DNA from: Gorsachius magnificus
Lineage: Eukaryota > Chordata > Aves > Pelecaniformes > Ardeidae
Assembly (NCBI GenBank): GCA_034008185.1
Contig: CM067095.1
Location: 9,160,610-9,224,609 of the forward strand
Length of the DNA: 64,000 nucleotides
Direction: 5' to 3'
Shown here: positions 13,571-24,409 of the stretch, in pieces
Layout of the letters: each line of letters starts with the position of its first letter
Position numbering within the stretch: the first letter of the stretch is position 1
The notes under the pieces: generated by a model
What the model was told of the DNA's origin: nothing
What the model saw: the letters and a program-made list of their open reading frames with translations, nothing else
Databases searched by the model: none
Program-made: the position numbers and the translations under genes

Positions 13571-14169
13571 GAGGAGCCAAACTCCTGGAACAGCTTCTGT
13601 CAGGAACAATTCCCATATGGAAACAAGCCATGAACACAAGGACAGCCTAATTACAATTAAAAAGGAATCTTCCCAGACCCAAGTAGAGTAGCAGCGCACA
13701 ATGTATAGTTAACCCCTTCCAGCATGACCCTGCACTGAGCAGGCCGGGTCTTACCATCCAGAAGGGTTTTGGAAAGCACCTGCTGCTGACTGCCACTGCC
13801 ACAGCATGGGCTGAGGGCATAGCGATAACCCAGGGCCTGGGTTCTCTGCCTAAGATGGTCACCCGCAACTGCCAGGCAGCCCTTCTTCTCCAGGTCCCTC
13901 CTCCTCCTCGAGCTCCTGCTGGAGCCACCACACCAGCCCTGTCAGGGAGTGCTCTGCCCTGGTGCAGCCATGCTAATCCTAGAGCCTCCTCTCCCCCTAC
14001 TCTGCTCATGTGAATGCTGCCATTTTACTGCAAATACACTTGTTCACTCTAGTTAAATCCCCTCTGTGCTTTCCTTTGGAAGGGAGGATTTCAAAATTTG
14101 ATTTGTTTTAGTCACTAAGTACTCTCTGGTATTCCCAGCAGCTCCTTTAGCTGACAAGGTTTATCCTTG

Positions 14170-14801
14170 TCGCCACTTTGTTGTGTTTTATGAATAGGGA
14201 CCCCGCAAAACCCAAGACACCATTTAACATAGCACACATTAGTCTTTTACCCTGCACCGCTCAGCGCCTGGTATCGCTCTCTCTACCAGAGTGTTACACA
14301 CAAAACGGTCCCTCTAGGCAATGTACTCAGTCAGGAAGGATATTAATTCCCCCCAGCAGAGCGTGTGACTGAAATGCCGACAATCCCTGTAGTTTAAAGC
14401 ACGACTGATTAAACATTTGTGCATATCAGAGAGACACTGATCTGGTTCATACCATGGCGGCCTTGCGCGAGATGCCCCGGACGACACAGGGGCGCGCCGG
14501 CGGTGCCCACCTCAGTGCCGCACAGGGCGGTGTGTCAGCCCAGCCATCCGTGAACACCTCCTCGCACACCTCCGCTGCGCTTTTTGGTGCTTCTTCCCAA
14601 ATCCCCGGGGCAAGAGCCGGGCACAGTGTGCCATCCCCAGGAGGCGCTCCCGCCGCAGCAGCCTGTGCAAGCAGGGGTCCTGCTTCCCAAACATTCCACC
14701 TCTTCTCCTCAGGCGAATGGGCCTGTCAGGCTGTGCCTCGCCCTCCTCACCCCACCTTGCTTCTGGTTAAAGCAGGTCACAAGCAGCTAAAGGTTTACTA
14801 A
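14170..14801 (+). other. CpG-dense patch with a Kozak-context ATG and 115-codon frame
   Basis: CpG dinucleotides are scarce through most of the window but cluster here, most densely at 14457-14580 (for example GCGCGAG, CCCCGGACGAC and GGCGCGCCGGCGG). An ATG at 14454 sits in ACCATGG and opens a 115-codon frame ending at 14801. The predicted peptide is Ala/Ser/Pro-rich, with no domain I know. This could be a small CpG island with a first exon, an orphan CpG island or simply a GC-rich remnant. No clear TATA box, splice donor or polyadenylation signal ties it to a transcript, so I do not call a gene. Confidence 0.35.
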
Positions 14802-15579
14802 AATCTATTTCAACTATTTCTTCCTCGACTAAGGACATGACTGGGCAACCTTGAGTTGCTACCAGGAGTCAAAAGGTGTTTCACCAGCGCAGAGACAGGG
14901 TAAAAACCAAGTCCCGCCCAACGCGAGTTCTCCCTAACCACTGAGCAAAGCCTGCAGATAACAACATCGGCATTGTGCTGAAAAAGACAACCTAAAAGGA
15001 AGGTGCCACCCAGCAAAACATAAAAACCTGATACCAGGGCATGATTAGCCATTGCAGGCAACCAGAGATGGTAACAACAAAGAAATACAAAGAGAGAAAA
15101 TTGGAGCAAGGGAAATGCAGAGCTGTGGATGCATGGAGATTTGGAGCTTGTGTTTGCCCATCACAACGCACACGCACCAATCTCCCACAGCAAATATGGA
15201 ATAAAAACCTGTGCATCAGAGAATTACAAGAGAGCTTGTTACGCCCGTCTCTATCCTCATACTTCTGCGTGAGAATGTTTGCACCGGTGTAGTGCTGCAC
15301 TTCAAGGCTGACAGAAGAATCAACAGTAGTCCTCCTTTCCCAAAGTCCTTAAGAAAGTTTGTTGTCTTTGAAATCATGTGTTTTGTTAATTCTGTTACAC
15401 TGAGCTCTCTGCTGAGCTTTTGTTCAACGAGAAAGGCAGGGTGTCTGCCAAACTCCAGTAGTTTTGACCTTGCGATTCTCCAAGTGCCTTATGTTATACC
15501 CAAGAATCCAGACAAAACCACCCCTGCTGCTGTCTTGCACTGAGAAAATGTAACTGGACGACAGCGTAACAGCTTGCTC

Positions 15580-15607
15580 AAGTTCCCACTGATATTAGTA
15601 GGAGCTT
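15580..15607. repeat. 28-bp near-perfect palindrome
   Basis: The sequence AAGTTCCCACTGAT is followed at once by ATTAGTAGGAGCTT. Comparing it with its own reverse complement leaves three mismatched pairs out of 14, all of the transition type. The arms resemble the CCATTGACTTCAATGG-type core of the sauropsid foldback repeat seen elsewhere in the window, so it is probably a relic of that family and not a protein-binding operator. Confidence 0.55.
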
Positions 15608-16949
15608 TTTCACTCACCTCCTTAGAAACACAATCCCTCCAAATAATTCCAGCCTCCCACCAGTCTGCTGCTCAAAAATCTTTTAGGCTGGAATTCATCA
15701 AAGCAATCCATAAAATTTAAGTGAATTTCATTTATGCTTAGGGTCAAGCGTACAGCCCTTTAAATCCCCCAGAATCTTACTTTCTTTTCAATAAAATGCA
15801 TTTTCAAAGCATTTAATAAAGTGAAAGTAAGATCTTTCCAAGTATCTCTGTTTTGAAAAATTATGATGTATCATATTCATTAGCATCTGTCACATTATGC
15901 TGTGGGACAGTTTACTATGAGTGACAGAATGTGGTAAGTCAGTACATGCAGGTGTGTGACAAACAAAATCAGTGTAATCATGAGGCTCAGAAAATAGCTT
16001 TTAATGTTATGTTTATAAGTATAATTCTGTTAAATTACCTGGGCAGGATATAGAAGGATTTTACTTTATACAACTGCCTGGAAATCCTAAAATTGCATGT
16101 ATAAATGTGGAACTTCACTCACATTTTATTATAAAGACATAATGCAGAACATAAAGATGTGTCAAAAAGCAAAGCAACATTGCAAATACTGGTAATAAAA
16201 TGACATCTAATTGTTTCAAGTCAATGGTGGGAAAAGGTTTTATATACAATTAAGTAAAGAGTTGAGCAGGTGACTGTGTTCTCTTTCAGACAGGAATGTA
16301 TCAGTATTATCCACATCAAAAGTTTTATTCACCTAGACCCTTAAACTTTAATGGAAAGATTTTCAGGGTAGTTTGTGAGGAATTAGCTGGCTGACCTCTG
16401 GAAAAGCTACAGAAATCATCCCGAGCCCCTTGCTAGAAGTCTGCAGTGCCTGTTCTGAGACTCACAAAGTTGATAACAGGATGCAGAGTGTTTCATTGCT
16501 CGATCACTAGTTCAAATCCCACATAAACCAGTGATGGCCAGGAGTCACTACCACAGGAACACAGATTGGCTCCTGCTGTGAAAGGAGCTATGAATCTTCC
16601 CCTCCTCAGCAGCGAGTCTCACCCATATCATAAACGTCCCTACCGCATTCGGTACTATGTGGCCCCCTTACTGGCAGTCACAGGGACATTGCAGGTCATC
16701 TCTCCCGGTCAGAGGACAGGGGGCTATATTGTACCGTTTCTGTCCTCTCTTCAGGCCAGGGAACAGAGCCTTCTAGCCCGTCATGTAGACAGTCTAGGAC
16801 CTTTAGCAAACATTTTTAAAACATCGCATTTGTAACTAAAAATAAAATGCCGTTTCATTTGGTGGCTGTGTAATAGAGATTTTATACAGTGCCATTAGAA
16901 GTAGAATTCAGATAGGAGGAACTGCTGACTGCTGCTAAACTGCAGAATT

Positions 16950-17032
16950 TTTAAGTTCTTTGAGGCAAGAATATGTCAATCTTTTATATGTCTGCAAAAT
17001 GCCATGAACATCTATGGCACTCTATAAATCAT
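16950..17032 (+). mobile_element. Possible old L2/MIR-type 3' tail
   Basis: Blocks GTTCTTTGAGGCAAGAATATGTC, AAAATGCCATGAACATCTATGGCACT and CTATAAATC follow the order of a widespread amniote repeat tail (a 'gaggcagggac...gtgcctagcac...aataaat' layout). Similarity is loose and judged by eye. Confidence 0.35.
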
Positions 17033-18420
17033 AAAGGGAATGATACAAGCAAACAGGAGTTATGGGATCTTATCTCTCTGGCAGATTTTGCCCTATGGAT
17101 AAGGTAGCTTACAAAGCAAAAAAATAAAGTTTTAGTGGCTTTTTAGTCTTAACAGCATTTTCCTAGCACCATGTCAATAGAAGCGGAGCTTCATCTGGGA
17201 CCAAAAAGTTCTGATTTGCATATGTTATCATGCAAAATGAGATTTTATTCTACCCTTGCCTTCAGAAACACTGAGCCATGCATAAGATCAGATCACAAAA
17301 TTAAAACAATTTATTGTACTGGAAGTCTCTTCTGTTAGTTTTGGCCAAGTTCCCAGTTCAAGCGATTAGTGAAACCACAGAAATACTAATTAGCAGTGCA
17401 GAGATCCTCAGAACTTACGGTGTTTGTGTTCATGGTGTATTAACAAGTAGACTGACCATGCTCATCTTAAAATTACTGTCTGCTCCGTCATTAATTGCCA
17501 AGACAGGAAACCAAATGACCACTTTCAGAAGACAGGTACCTTATGCCCAAAAACATGGCAGCCCTCCTTACCATAGCATGCCGTCCAACTGCTCCTAATG
17601 CAAGGGCTCTAAGAGCAGCCCTCCTCTGCATCACCAACATGAAAAAATCATGTACCAGATCCCACATATTCAGGAGCTCATCCTCAGGATTCCTAAAGTT
17701 TTTAAGTGTTCTTTCTTTCATTTCTCATCTTTCGAGTCCCATGAAATTTTCAAGATTTCTCATCAGTCACAACAAGCAGAATCTCACTTTTGCATTAAAT
17801 GCAAGCAGAATCCTTCTTCAATATCACTTGACCCCACAAGTCAGTGACACAGAATGTAAATATTTGAAAAAACAGGATAAAAAATTGCAAGACTTGTCAA
17901 TATGAATCAACATCCCTGCTTAATAAGACTCCTCAGTACACAAAAGTACCAGCATTGTCCTAGTATTTTATGATAAGTAAGTAGAACTACAGCTGAAATT
18001 AACCTTGTTCCTGTAATCCACAAAGAGCCTATGTATCACCCAAGTCATTCCTCTATAGCATTTTGAAAATTTACTGCCGTGGGTTTGTGTGGGAAGGTTT
18101 TGGTAGTGGAGGGGCTACAGAGGTGGCTTCTGTGAGAAGCTGCTAGAAGCTTCCCCCATGTCCGACAGAGCCAATGCCAGTTGGCTCCAAGATGGACCCA
18201 CTGCTGGCCAAGGCCAAGCCCATCAGCAATGGCGGTAGTGCCTCTGGGATAACATAGTTAAGAAGGGGGTAAAAAACTGTGCAATAGCAGCAGAGAGAGG
18301 AGTGAGATGTGAGAGGAACAGCCCTGCAGAGGCCAAGGTCTGGAGAAGGAGAGGGAGGAGGCACTGCAGGCACCAGAGCAGCCCCCCGGGAGCAGGTTTG
18401 CTGGCAGGGCTGGTGACCCG

Positions 18421-18586
18421 GGGACCCACGCTGGAGCAGTCTGCTTCTGAGGGACTGCACCCCGTGGGAGGGACGGACCCACGCTGGAACAGTTCATGAA
18501 GAACTGCAGCCCGTGGGAATGAGCCACGTTGGAGAAGTTCATGGAGGACTGTCTGTCATGGGAGGGACCCCACGCTGGAGCAGGGG
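18421..18586 (+). repeat. Tandem 45-53 bp units inside the LTR
   Basis: CCACGCTGGAGCAG or a close variant recurs with its CACG at 18427, 18480, 18525 and 18571. Each unit continues with a 'gaggactgcaccccgtgggag'-like segment, and the last unit is partial. Spacings are 53, 45 and 46 bp. Such arrays vary in copy number between copies of this LTR. They also create the 141-codon minus-strand frame at 18258-18683, which is not a gene. Confidence 0.8.
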
Positions 18587-18805
18587 CAGAGTGTGAGGAG
18601 TCCTTCTCCTGAGGAGGAAGGAGCGGCAGAGACAGCGTGTGATGAACTGACCCCAACCCCCATTCCCCATCCCCCCACGCCACTCAGGGAGAGGAGGTAG
18701 AGAAAATCAGGAGTGAAGTTAAGCCTTGGATGAAAGAAGGGGTGGGGGGAAAGTGTTTTAAGATTTAGTTTTTATTTCTCATTATCCTACTCTGATTCGA
18801 TTGGT

Positions 18806-18811
18806 AATAAA
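18806..18811 (+). promoter_or_regulatory. AATAAA polyadenylation signal of the LTR
   Basis: A canonical hexamer sits in the 3' part of the LTR, followed 25-35 bp on by GT-rich sequence (GTCGAGTGTGTTTTGCC). In LTRs this marks the end of the R region. It could end host transcripts that run into the element in this orientation; that is an inference. Confidence 0.6.
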
Positions 18812-18996
18812 TTAATTTTCCCCATTTCCCCAGTCGAGTGTGTTTTGCCCATGACAGTAATTGGTTAATGATCTCTCCCTGTCCTTATCTCGACCCATGA
18901 GCTTTTTGTTATTTTTTCTCTCCCCTGTCCAGTCAAGGAGAGGGGTGACAGAGTGGCTTTGGTGGGCACCTGGCATCCAACCAGCGTCAACCCACA

Positions 18997-21900
18997 ACAC
19001 ATGCAGAGGAGTTCAACCAGTTGCCCAAGGGCCAGGTGGAGATCACAGAATAACTCAATCCTGACTGACCCCAGGGTCTGGGCTTCTGAACAGCCTTCAT
19101 TATACAAGATACCATTTTGCACCTGGCCAGAAGCGAACGTAAGTGTTCATCCAGAGACCCAATTACAGCTCTTCTTGAAAGAAAATTAAGAATTGGGTAT
19201 AGTATGTCCAAATGAGTTAACATAAACTACAGTAGCCTTTTGGGGCACAATCTGTCTCCAGTGTTATATGCTATCCAGCACCAAGTGTATTATTTCCAAA
19301 TATTAGCAACCGAGTAAAACTTTGAACAGCAATAAATCAAAAGCGATTAGCTCTGAAGGGAAATGGGTCTGTCCTTGTGTCATCAGACGAAGAGTTGTTT
19401 CACGGCTTTTGTCAAACATCAGTTGCTGGTATAAATTCAGGGGGTTCGCTCCTGATCTCCCAGAATTAAGTGGTAACCAAATACATTAGGAAAGCCCTGT
19501 AACATGAAACGTTCAGAAAGAACACTTTCCACTTGCAAAAACTGCTCAGGAAATGACAATCTAATTGGCATCTCTACAGAAAATATCCAAAAAGCTAATT
19601 AAAAGGCTCCTCCTAGACCGGGCCCTAACCCTGCCATATCCCAACTGCAACACACACTTCATATTCCAGAAGGCATCTCCCACATAATGGTTTAGCAACC
19701 TACACTGTTGCCAGGAATAGAAAAGTACATCAGACTTAAGCAATTAAGTTTTTCCGTGCTACATAAGCTGGAGAAGAACCACACAAAGAAAATAGCAGCA
19801 CAGAAAATGAACAGGATGGATTACAGGCATCAGCATTAGCAGATAAAAGAATAGCTTCTTTCTTTCATTCAATAATATATTTGGAGGAATAAAGCTTGTG
19901 CTGACAAAGAAAAATGTAACAAGCGGGACTACAAATAAACTTGCAGTTAGCATTCATTTTGTCAGAGAGAGTTCAAAATTCAATTTAAGATTCACATTTT
20001 GCAGGAAATTTCTACCTAGGTCACAGACTTCTCCTACAATTTAGGGTCAACGTGAACCTTTAAATTGAATTTTATTTGGAACGGGAAGACAGATGGAGTT
20101 AAGGAAGGTCGGGCCTGCCAAAAAACATTTTAGTTTTGTATTTAAGCATGAGGTATTAGCAGAAAAAAGAAAATAAACTGGGGCTTTTGTGCATTACTGT
20201 GCTTTGTTAAAAAAAAAAAAAACACCTTATGTATAGAATAAAAGGTACTAGAATCTAATCAACTGCTCACAGCAGGCATCCAGAAGTACCACTTATGGTG
20301 TGCAGCAGACTGACATATAATCATAGCTGAAACAGAATTACAGCTCACATCACCACATCAGTTCTGTTGATCTCTGCTGGAGCTTGGGGGTGGAGGACGA
20401 GGCAGAGGGAAGTCGTCCAGCAGACATCCCCTCATCAAAAAAGCAAAACTTAAGGACTAACCGATGCCAACCCAAAAGTTTCATGAATTCACTAAATCAT
20501 AAGAGGTAAAAGCACAAATTGTCCCACCGCAGGTGACCAACTTCTTCTTCCATTCAACTGGTTGAAAGAAATCCTGCTCCTACCCATCCAGTTCTCCAGC
20601 TCTTTGTGATATTTACTGTTGTTACATGTTTTAAAAGAAAGATCAGAGAATTTGTTCTGTAAAACACAAAGAAAGGAGCCCTAGAGTGTTTTTAAACACT
20701 TGTGCAAAGAATAAAGGTACAAATGCCTGGGCATCTCCAAATCAACTGCTGGTATTTTCAGCTTCTAAGAACATGTTTGACTTTTTTTCCCCTCCACCAT
20801 TGCCTTTTCAGAACATGCATATGTTCACCTGGCTTGGGGCAACAATATATGTAAAACAAGAGTAACTGGAAAAGCTGAGTGAATTCTGGCTGGGCAAACA
20901 GGAGGGGAGCTGCACCCCTGCACTTGGCCCGTTTTGCTCTGCTGCCACCCCTACGAAATGCAAGGGCAGTTCCTGCAGCCATGCAAGACCGACCACATCT
21001 GCTCCATCATGTGCCGGGAGGTGAACCACCGTTATCAAGCTGGAGTGAATACTCCGAGAACCTCGGGAAGCTGCAGGGAGAGAAGTGCGACTACAAGGAG
21101 TAAAAATATTTTTTATATTGTATCTGTGACAGCCTTCTTCCCAAAGGCCAAGGACTGTTATTACCCTGATGACAGCATCGTTTCACAAAGCTTTGAACAC
21201 AGTCAATAGAAATGTTTTGTGGGATGGAGAATATACTGTGATGAGGGCTTGAACTTCTCTTTCCCTGTCTCCTTGTAATGAATGAGAAAAATAGATGTTC
21301 TAGGGTGTGTAGTGAGGAAGAGTATCTGGCTAAATCAGATGCTGGACTGGGACAGTCAGGTCCTATTTCATGCAAGTAAGTGACAAGTTTTCAATGTTAA
21401 CTGAACTCCAAACAACTCGCAGTCTAATATCTAGATTACCGGCCACGCTGCAGAGGAGCTGAGCACACCATTTAAAAAACTAAATAAAGGCATACAAAAC
21501 GGGGCGGACAGCTGCTCTTTGGCTTTGTGAAGTTCAGCTGAGGCTCCGTAATGAGCTCTCCGAACGCCTGGCCCTGAACCAAGTACGAGTCTACTGAGAA
21601 CTCCTGAAGACAGCATCCTACACGTGCACTCAGTGCCTAACACAGATGCCAGAGATGGAAAAGACTTTATGGAATACTGTAGTATTGATTAATAAACAGT
21701 TCATAAACAACAGTAATAGGATGACAATTGGTAATCAAATTTAAATGTTCACTATATGTCAGAAGTGAAAAGGAGAATAAGGATGAAAAACACTTTTTTG
21801 AGGAAAATTGTTTCAAGAGATACATTCTTTTCACTTCAGGTAAAAATCTCATCTTTCTGAAAACTGCAGGATTACAAGATCTGTCTCCGCCACAGCCCAG

Positions 21901-22668
21901 GGGTGAAGGCACTCACCTGTAATGAGGAAAAACCAGCCTCTTACCTATGAACTACCCGAGTCGCTATTTTGCCATTGTTAAACCTGCACTGAGTTCATAT
22001 AGAAGCAACAGGAAAACCTAATTAATGCATTTTCAGCAACTCGGGGTAGGTTAATAAGGACAACACTCAGCAAAACAGTCAATGTTTGCCAAGGGCTATC
22101 ACTCAGCCAAGCCATGTCTTGAACCAAGGGAGAAACTGTTGTATTCCAGATAACAGTCCCAGATGAGCAATCCCACAAATTATTAACTCCTTAATGGTAT
22201 CAAAAGGGAAGCAAATAGTTTCCAAGAAAGAAAGGCCTGGATTAACCTCACTCCATTTAATATTTCTCTAATTTAGATGTATCCATCTGAGCTAGCCCAG
22301 TAGCCTCCCTGTATGTTTCGTGCAGATAAAAAGCACTTTTATTGCACAGTTACTTGGTGGGCTGGTTTAGGTACCTCCCTTGAAATGCATCCTGCTCGGA
22401 AGCACTGAACCTGAACGCGGGCAGGTCAGACCCAGGCACCTCCCACTGCAGGCACCCAAATGCCTCTTCCAGCACAGACATGTGATTCTCACTCAAAACA
22501 GCTGAGTATATACTGTCACAAATCCAATTTCATGCCAGTATGCTGCTACTGTATAGAATTAATATCTGCCACAAGAAAAGTGGTGAAATACAGAGAAAAC
22601 AAAAATACCCCATCTCTCATGCTACACCCTTTTTGGAAGGCTCTTGAAAGAAGTTATTTTCTCCTACA
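18997..22668. other. Unique DNA, no gene seen
   Basis: Sequence right after the LTR shows no retroviral internal region. An A14 run lies at 20209-20222. A GC-richer block at 20880-21104 looks exon-like by composition, but its frames match no protein I know and no splice sites bound it convincingly. Nothing else can be supported. Confidence 0.5.
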
Positions 22669-22751
22669 ATGTGTTGGTCACCAGGGAATCATAAGGTGTT
22701 GTTCACTGAATAAATAACAGTTTTCATTATTAAGGCATTCACAGTCAACAT
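22669..22751. repeat. 83-bp dispersed direct repeat, copy 1 (probable donor)
   Basis: This sequence begins ATGTGTTGGTCACC and ends CACAGTCAACAT. It recurs with no mismatch at 24327-24409 in the same orientation, 1,658 bp away. Similarity stops sharply on both sides. It matches no interspersed repeat family I know. See the entry for copy 2 for the reason to think this is the source. Confidence 0.95.
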
Positions 22752-24326
22752 GCTCCATAGTCATCATTGCCATTTTTATTTTTTAAATAAATTATTATCT
22801 ACTTTTCCTTTATGGCAAGGCTTGGGAGTGACAGATGATCCATCAGCTTATCTGCTGATTTTTAATGACAGCATTTTGCATTCATTATTCCCTACTTAAA
22901 TCACTCTTTTTAAAAGAGGAATAACTTATTTCTTCCTGTTGTCACTAGAGAAATTAAATAGTACACCATTAAGAGGAGTGCTTGTCTAACAAAAAGATAC
23001 ACCAGATTTAGAAAACCAGCATGGACAAAAAGTGTCTAAGAGGGAGAGCAAAAATAGGAACCCGTATCTCCAAACACCTCCACTATCCACTCACTGCCAA
23101 GGTCAATAACTTCTGGAGTTAAATCTCTGCATTGAAAACTCCTAAGATAAAAGACCAAATAATTATTTTGATTGTGCAATGCTGAGTACTCCCTTGGCTA
23201 AAGAGCTAAAATGTGTTAAGCATGTGGGCGATGCAAGGTAGCCACCTTCACTGACGGTACTGGGGCCGTTTGCTCGGGGGAGCCTGGCAGTCTCAGTTGC
23301 ACCCCAGCAGCTGCAGGAGCACTGTGGAATACGGTATCAGCAAGGGTGCAACACTGTCAGTCCTGCCACTGCAGACCAGCCTAAGGCAACCCTAGCAAAC
23401 ATCAAGGAGGATCTGTGTTTGCCTGTCCGCAGCTCAGTCCAGGCGCAGGCTAAGAACCAAAAAATGCAGCACCTAGACAACACATGCAGAAGAGCACACC
23501 CCAACAACAAAACTCTTCAGGAGACCTGTCAGTGCCAAGCTTTTGAGCCCAGTGAGTCCAAGAACTTCTGAAGAATCAAACCTATTCGTTAATTATACTA
23601 ATTAAAAATTTTTTTAAAAGGAATTTTTATGAGATCAAGCTATTGGCAGTTGGTTTTAAGGAAAGCTTTTTTGCTAAAGGTTTAGCAATTTGCCTTAATG
23701 ACTGCAATATTTCACAGCAAACCCCTTAACAAGTATCCTGGGAAAATCCATGTAGACGAAATAGCACAGAAAGAACAAACACAGCTAGCTTTCAAGTACT
23801 TGCGTGCAAGTTCCCCAAGGCAGTATGTCCAAAGTTTATAATAAACTGGTGGCCTACATTTTCAGCCAGGTGACAAGGGGGACATAAGTCTCTCTTACAA
23901 CAGGCCAAGTGAGATGAGCTGGTAAACAGTCCTGATGCAAGCTGTTTCCTCCAACAGGGACACTACCGTGGTCAAATACGCTCCCCAGTACTTTGCCTCT
24001 TGCCGCAGAGCTTTCCTAATTACCAGTGCTCCCTGGAACATCAGTTTGATCTCTGGCCTTTCTGCACTGGCACAAGCTGCCCTCTGGAGTGGGGTAACCT
24101 CTGCATGGTTATCCTTTGGACACCCGGAGGACCAGGGACCTTGCAGAAGTGCCCAAGTCTCAGTTTACAGATTCATCACCCTAACGAATGTGTGAGAGCT
24201 CTTAGCTTAACTCCAACTTAACATTCTTCTCAAGGAAACAGTGAGGTTTAAAAGAAACCTACAAAAATCACATACTAACACTGACAGAAGCATTAGCCAA
24301 TTTTTACTTTTTCATTTTAAAAGAGT
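22752..24326. other. Unique DNA between the two 83-bp copies
   Basis: About 1.6 kb with no recognisable exon or repeat. 23220-23420 is GC-richer than its surroundings but has no coding family signal. There is no sign of a larger segmental duplication: the repeat does not extend into this interval from either copy. Confidence 0.5.
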
Positions 24327-24409
24327 ATGTGTTGGTCACCAGGGAATCATAAGGTGTTGTTCACTGAATAAATAACAGTTTTCATTATTAAGGCATTCAC
24401 AGTCAACAT
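24327..24409. repeat. 83-bp dispersed direct repeat, copy 2 (probable templated insertion)
   Basis: It is identical to 22669-22751 over all 83 bp. The copy is flanked by AAAAGAGT on the left and ATACTTTTTAAG on the right. Removing it and keeping one AT rejoins AAAAGAGTATACTTTTT, a near palindrome centred on AGTATACT. This suggests that copy 2 was inserted into the centre of a small palindrome, with 2-bp AT microhomology at each border, using copy 1 as template. The alternative is an assembly or local duplication artefact. Confidence 0.95.

Larger units (their letters stand above)
13571..18077. other. Unique DNA around the CpG patch
   Basis: 13.8-14.0 kb is GC-rich but shows no coding family. 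14.8-18.08 kb is AT-rich. 15780-16100 is an AT-rich block with few simple repeats that has the look of a conserved noncoding element, though this cannot be tested without other genomes. A near-perfect palindrome at 15580-15607 and an L2/MIR-like tail near 16950-17030 are listed separately. No exon is supported. Confidence 0.5.
18078..18996 (+). mobile_element. Solo LTR of an avian endogenous retrovirus-type element
   Basis: About 920 bp resemble a repeat I know to be common in bird genomes. The edges carry short inverted ends: GTGGGTT at 18079-18085 and AACCCACA ending at 18996. The 5' TG expected of an LTR reads CG here. An upstream part contains CTGTGAGAAGCTGCTAGAAGC and a weak TATA-like stretch (ACATAGTTAAGAAG, near 18252). 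The middle holds tandem units of 45-53 bp, and the 3' part has AATAAA at 18806-18811 followed by GT-rich sequence. No primer-binding site, gag, pol or env sequence and no second LTR follow, so this is a solo LTR. I could not find a matching target-site duplication, and the family name is uncertain. Confidence 0.7.

Noticed and set aside
16505..16525. GTTCAAATCCC, resembling a tRNA B box
   Set aside because: No matching A box or cloverleaf could be built upstream. It may belong to an old repeat, but a tRNA gene is not supported.
18258..18683. 141-codon minus-strand frame, Pro/Ser-rich
   Set aside because: It lies opposite the tandem units of the solo LTR and is produced by their base composition.
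18997..19200. Possible retroviral internal region after the LTR
   Set aside because: No primer-binding site, polypurine tract, gag or pol similarity, or second LTR was seen; the LTR is solo.
20934..21209. Exon-like block with Cys and His residues
   Set aside because: Higher GC and two overlapping frames suggested an exon, but the translation matches no family and no paired splice sites are evident.
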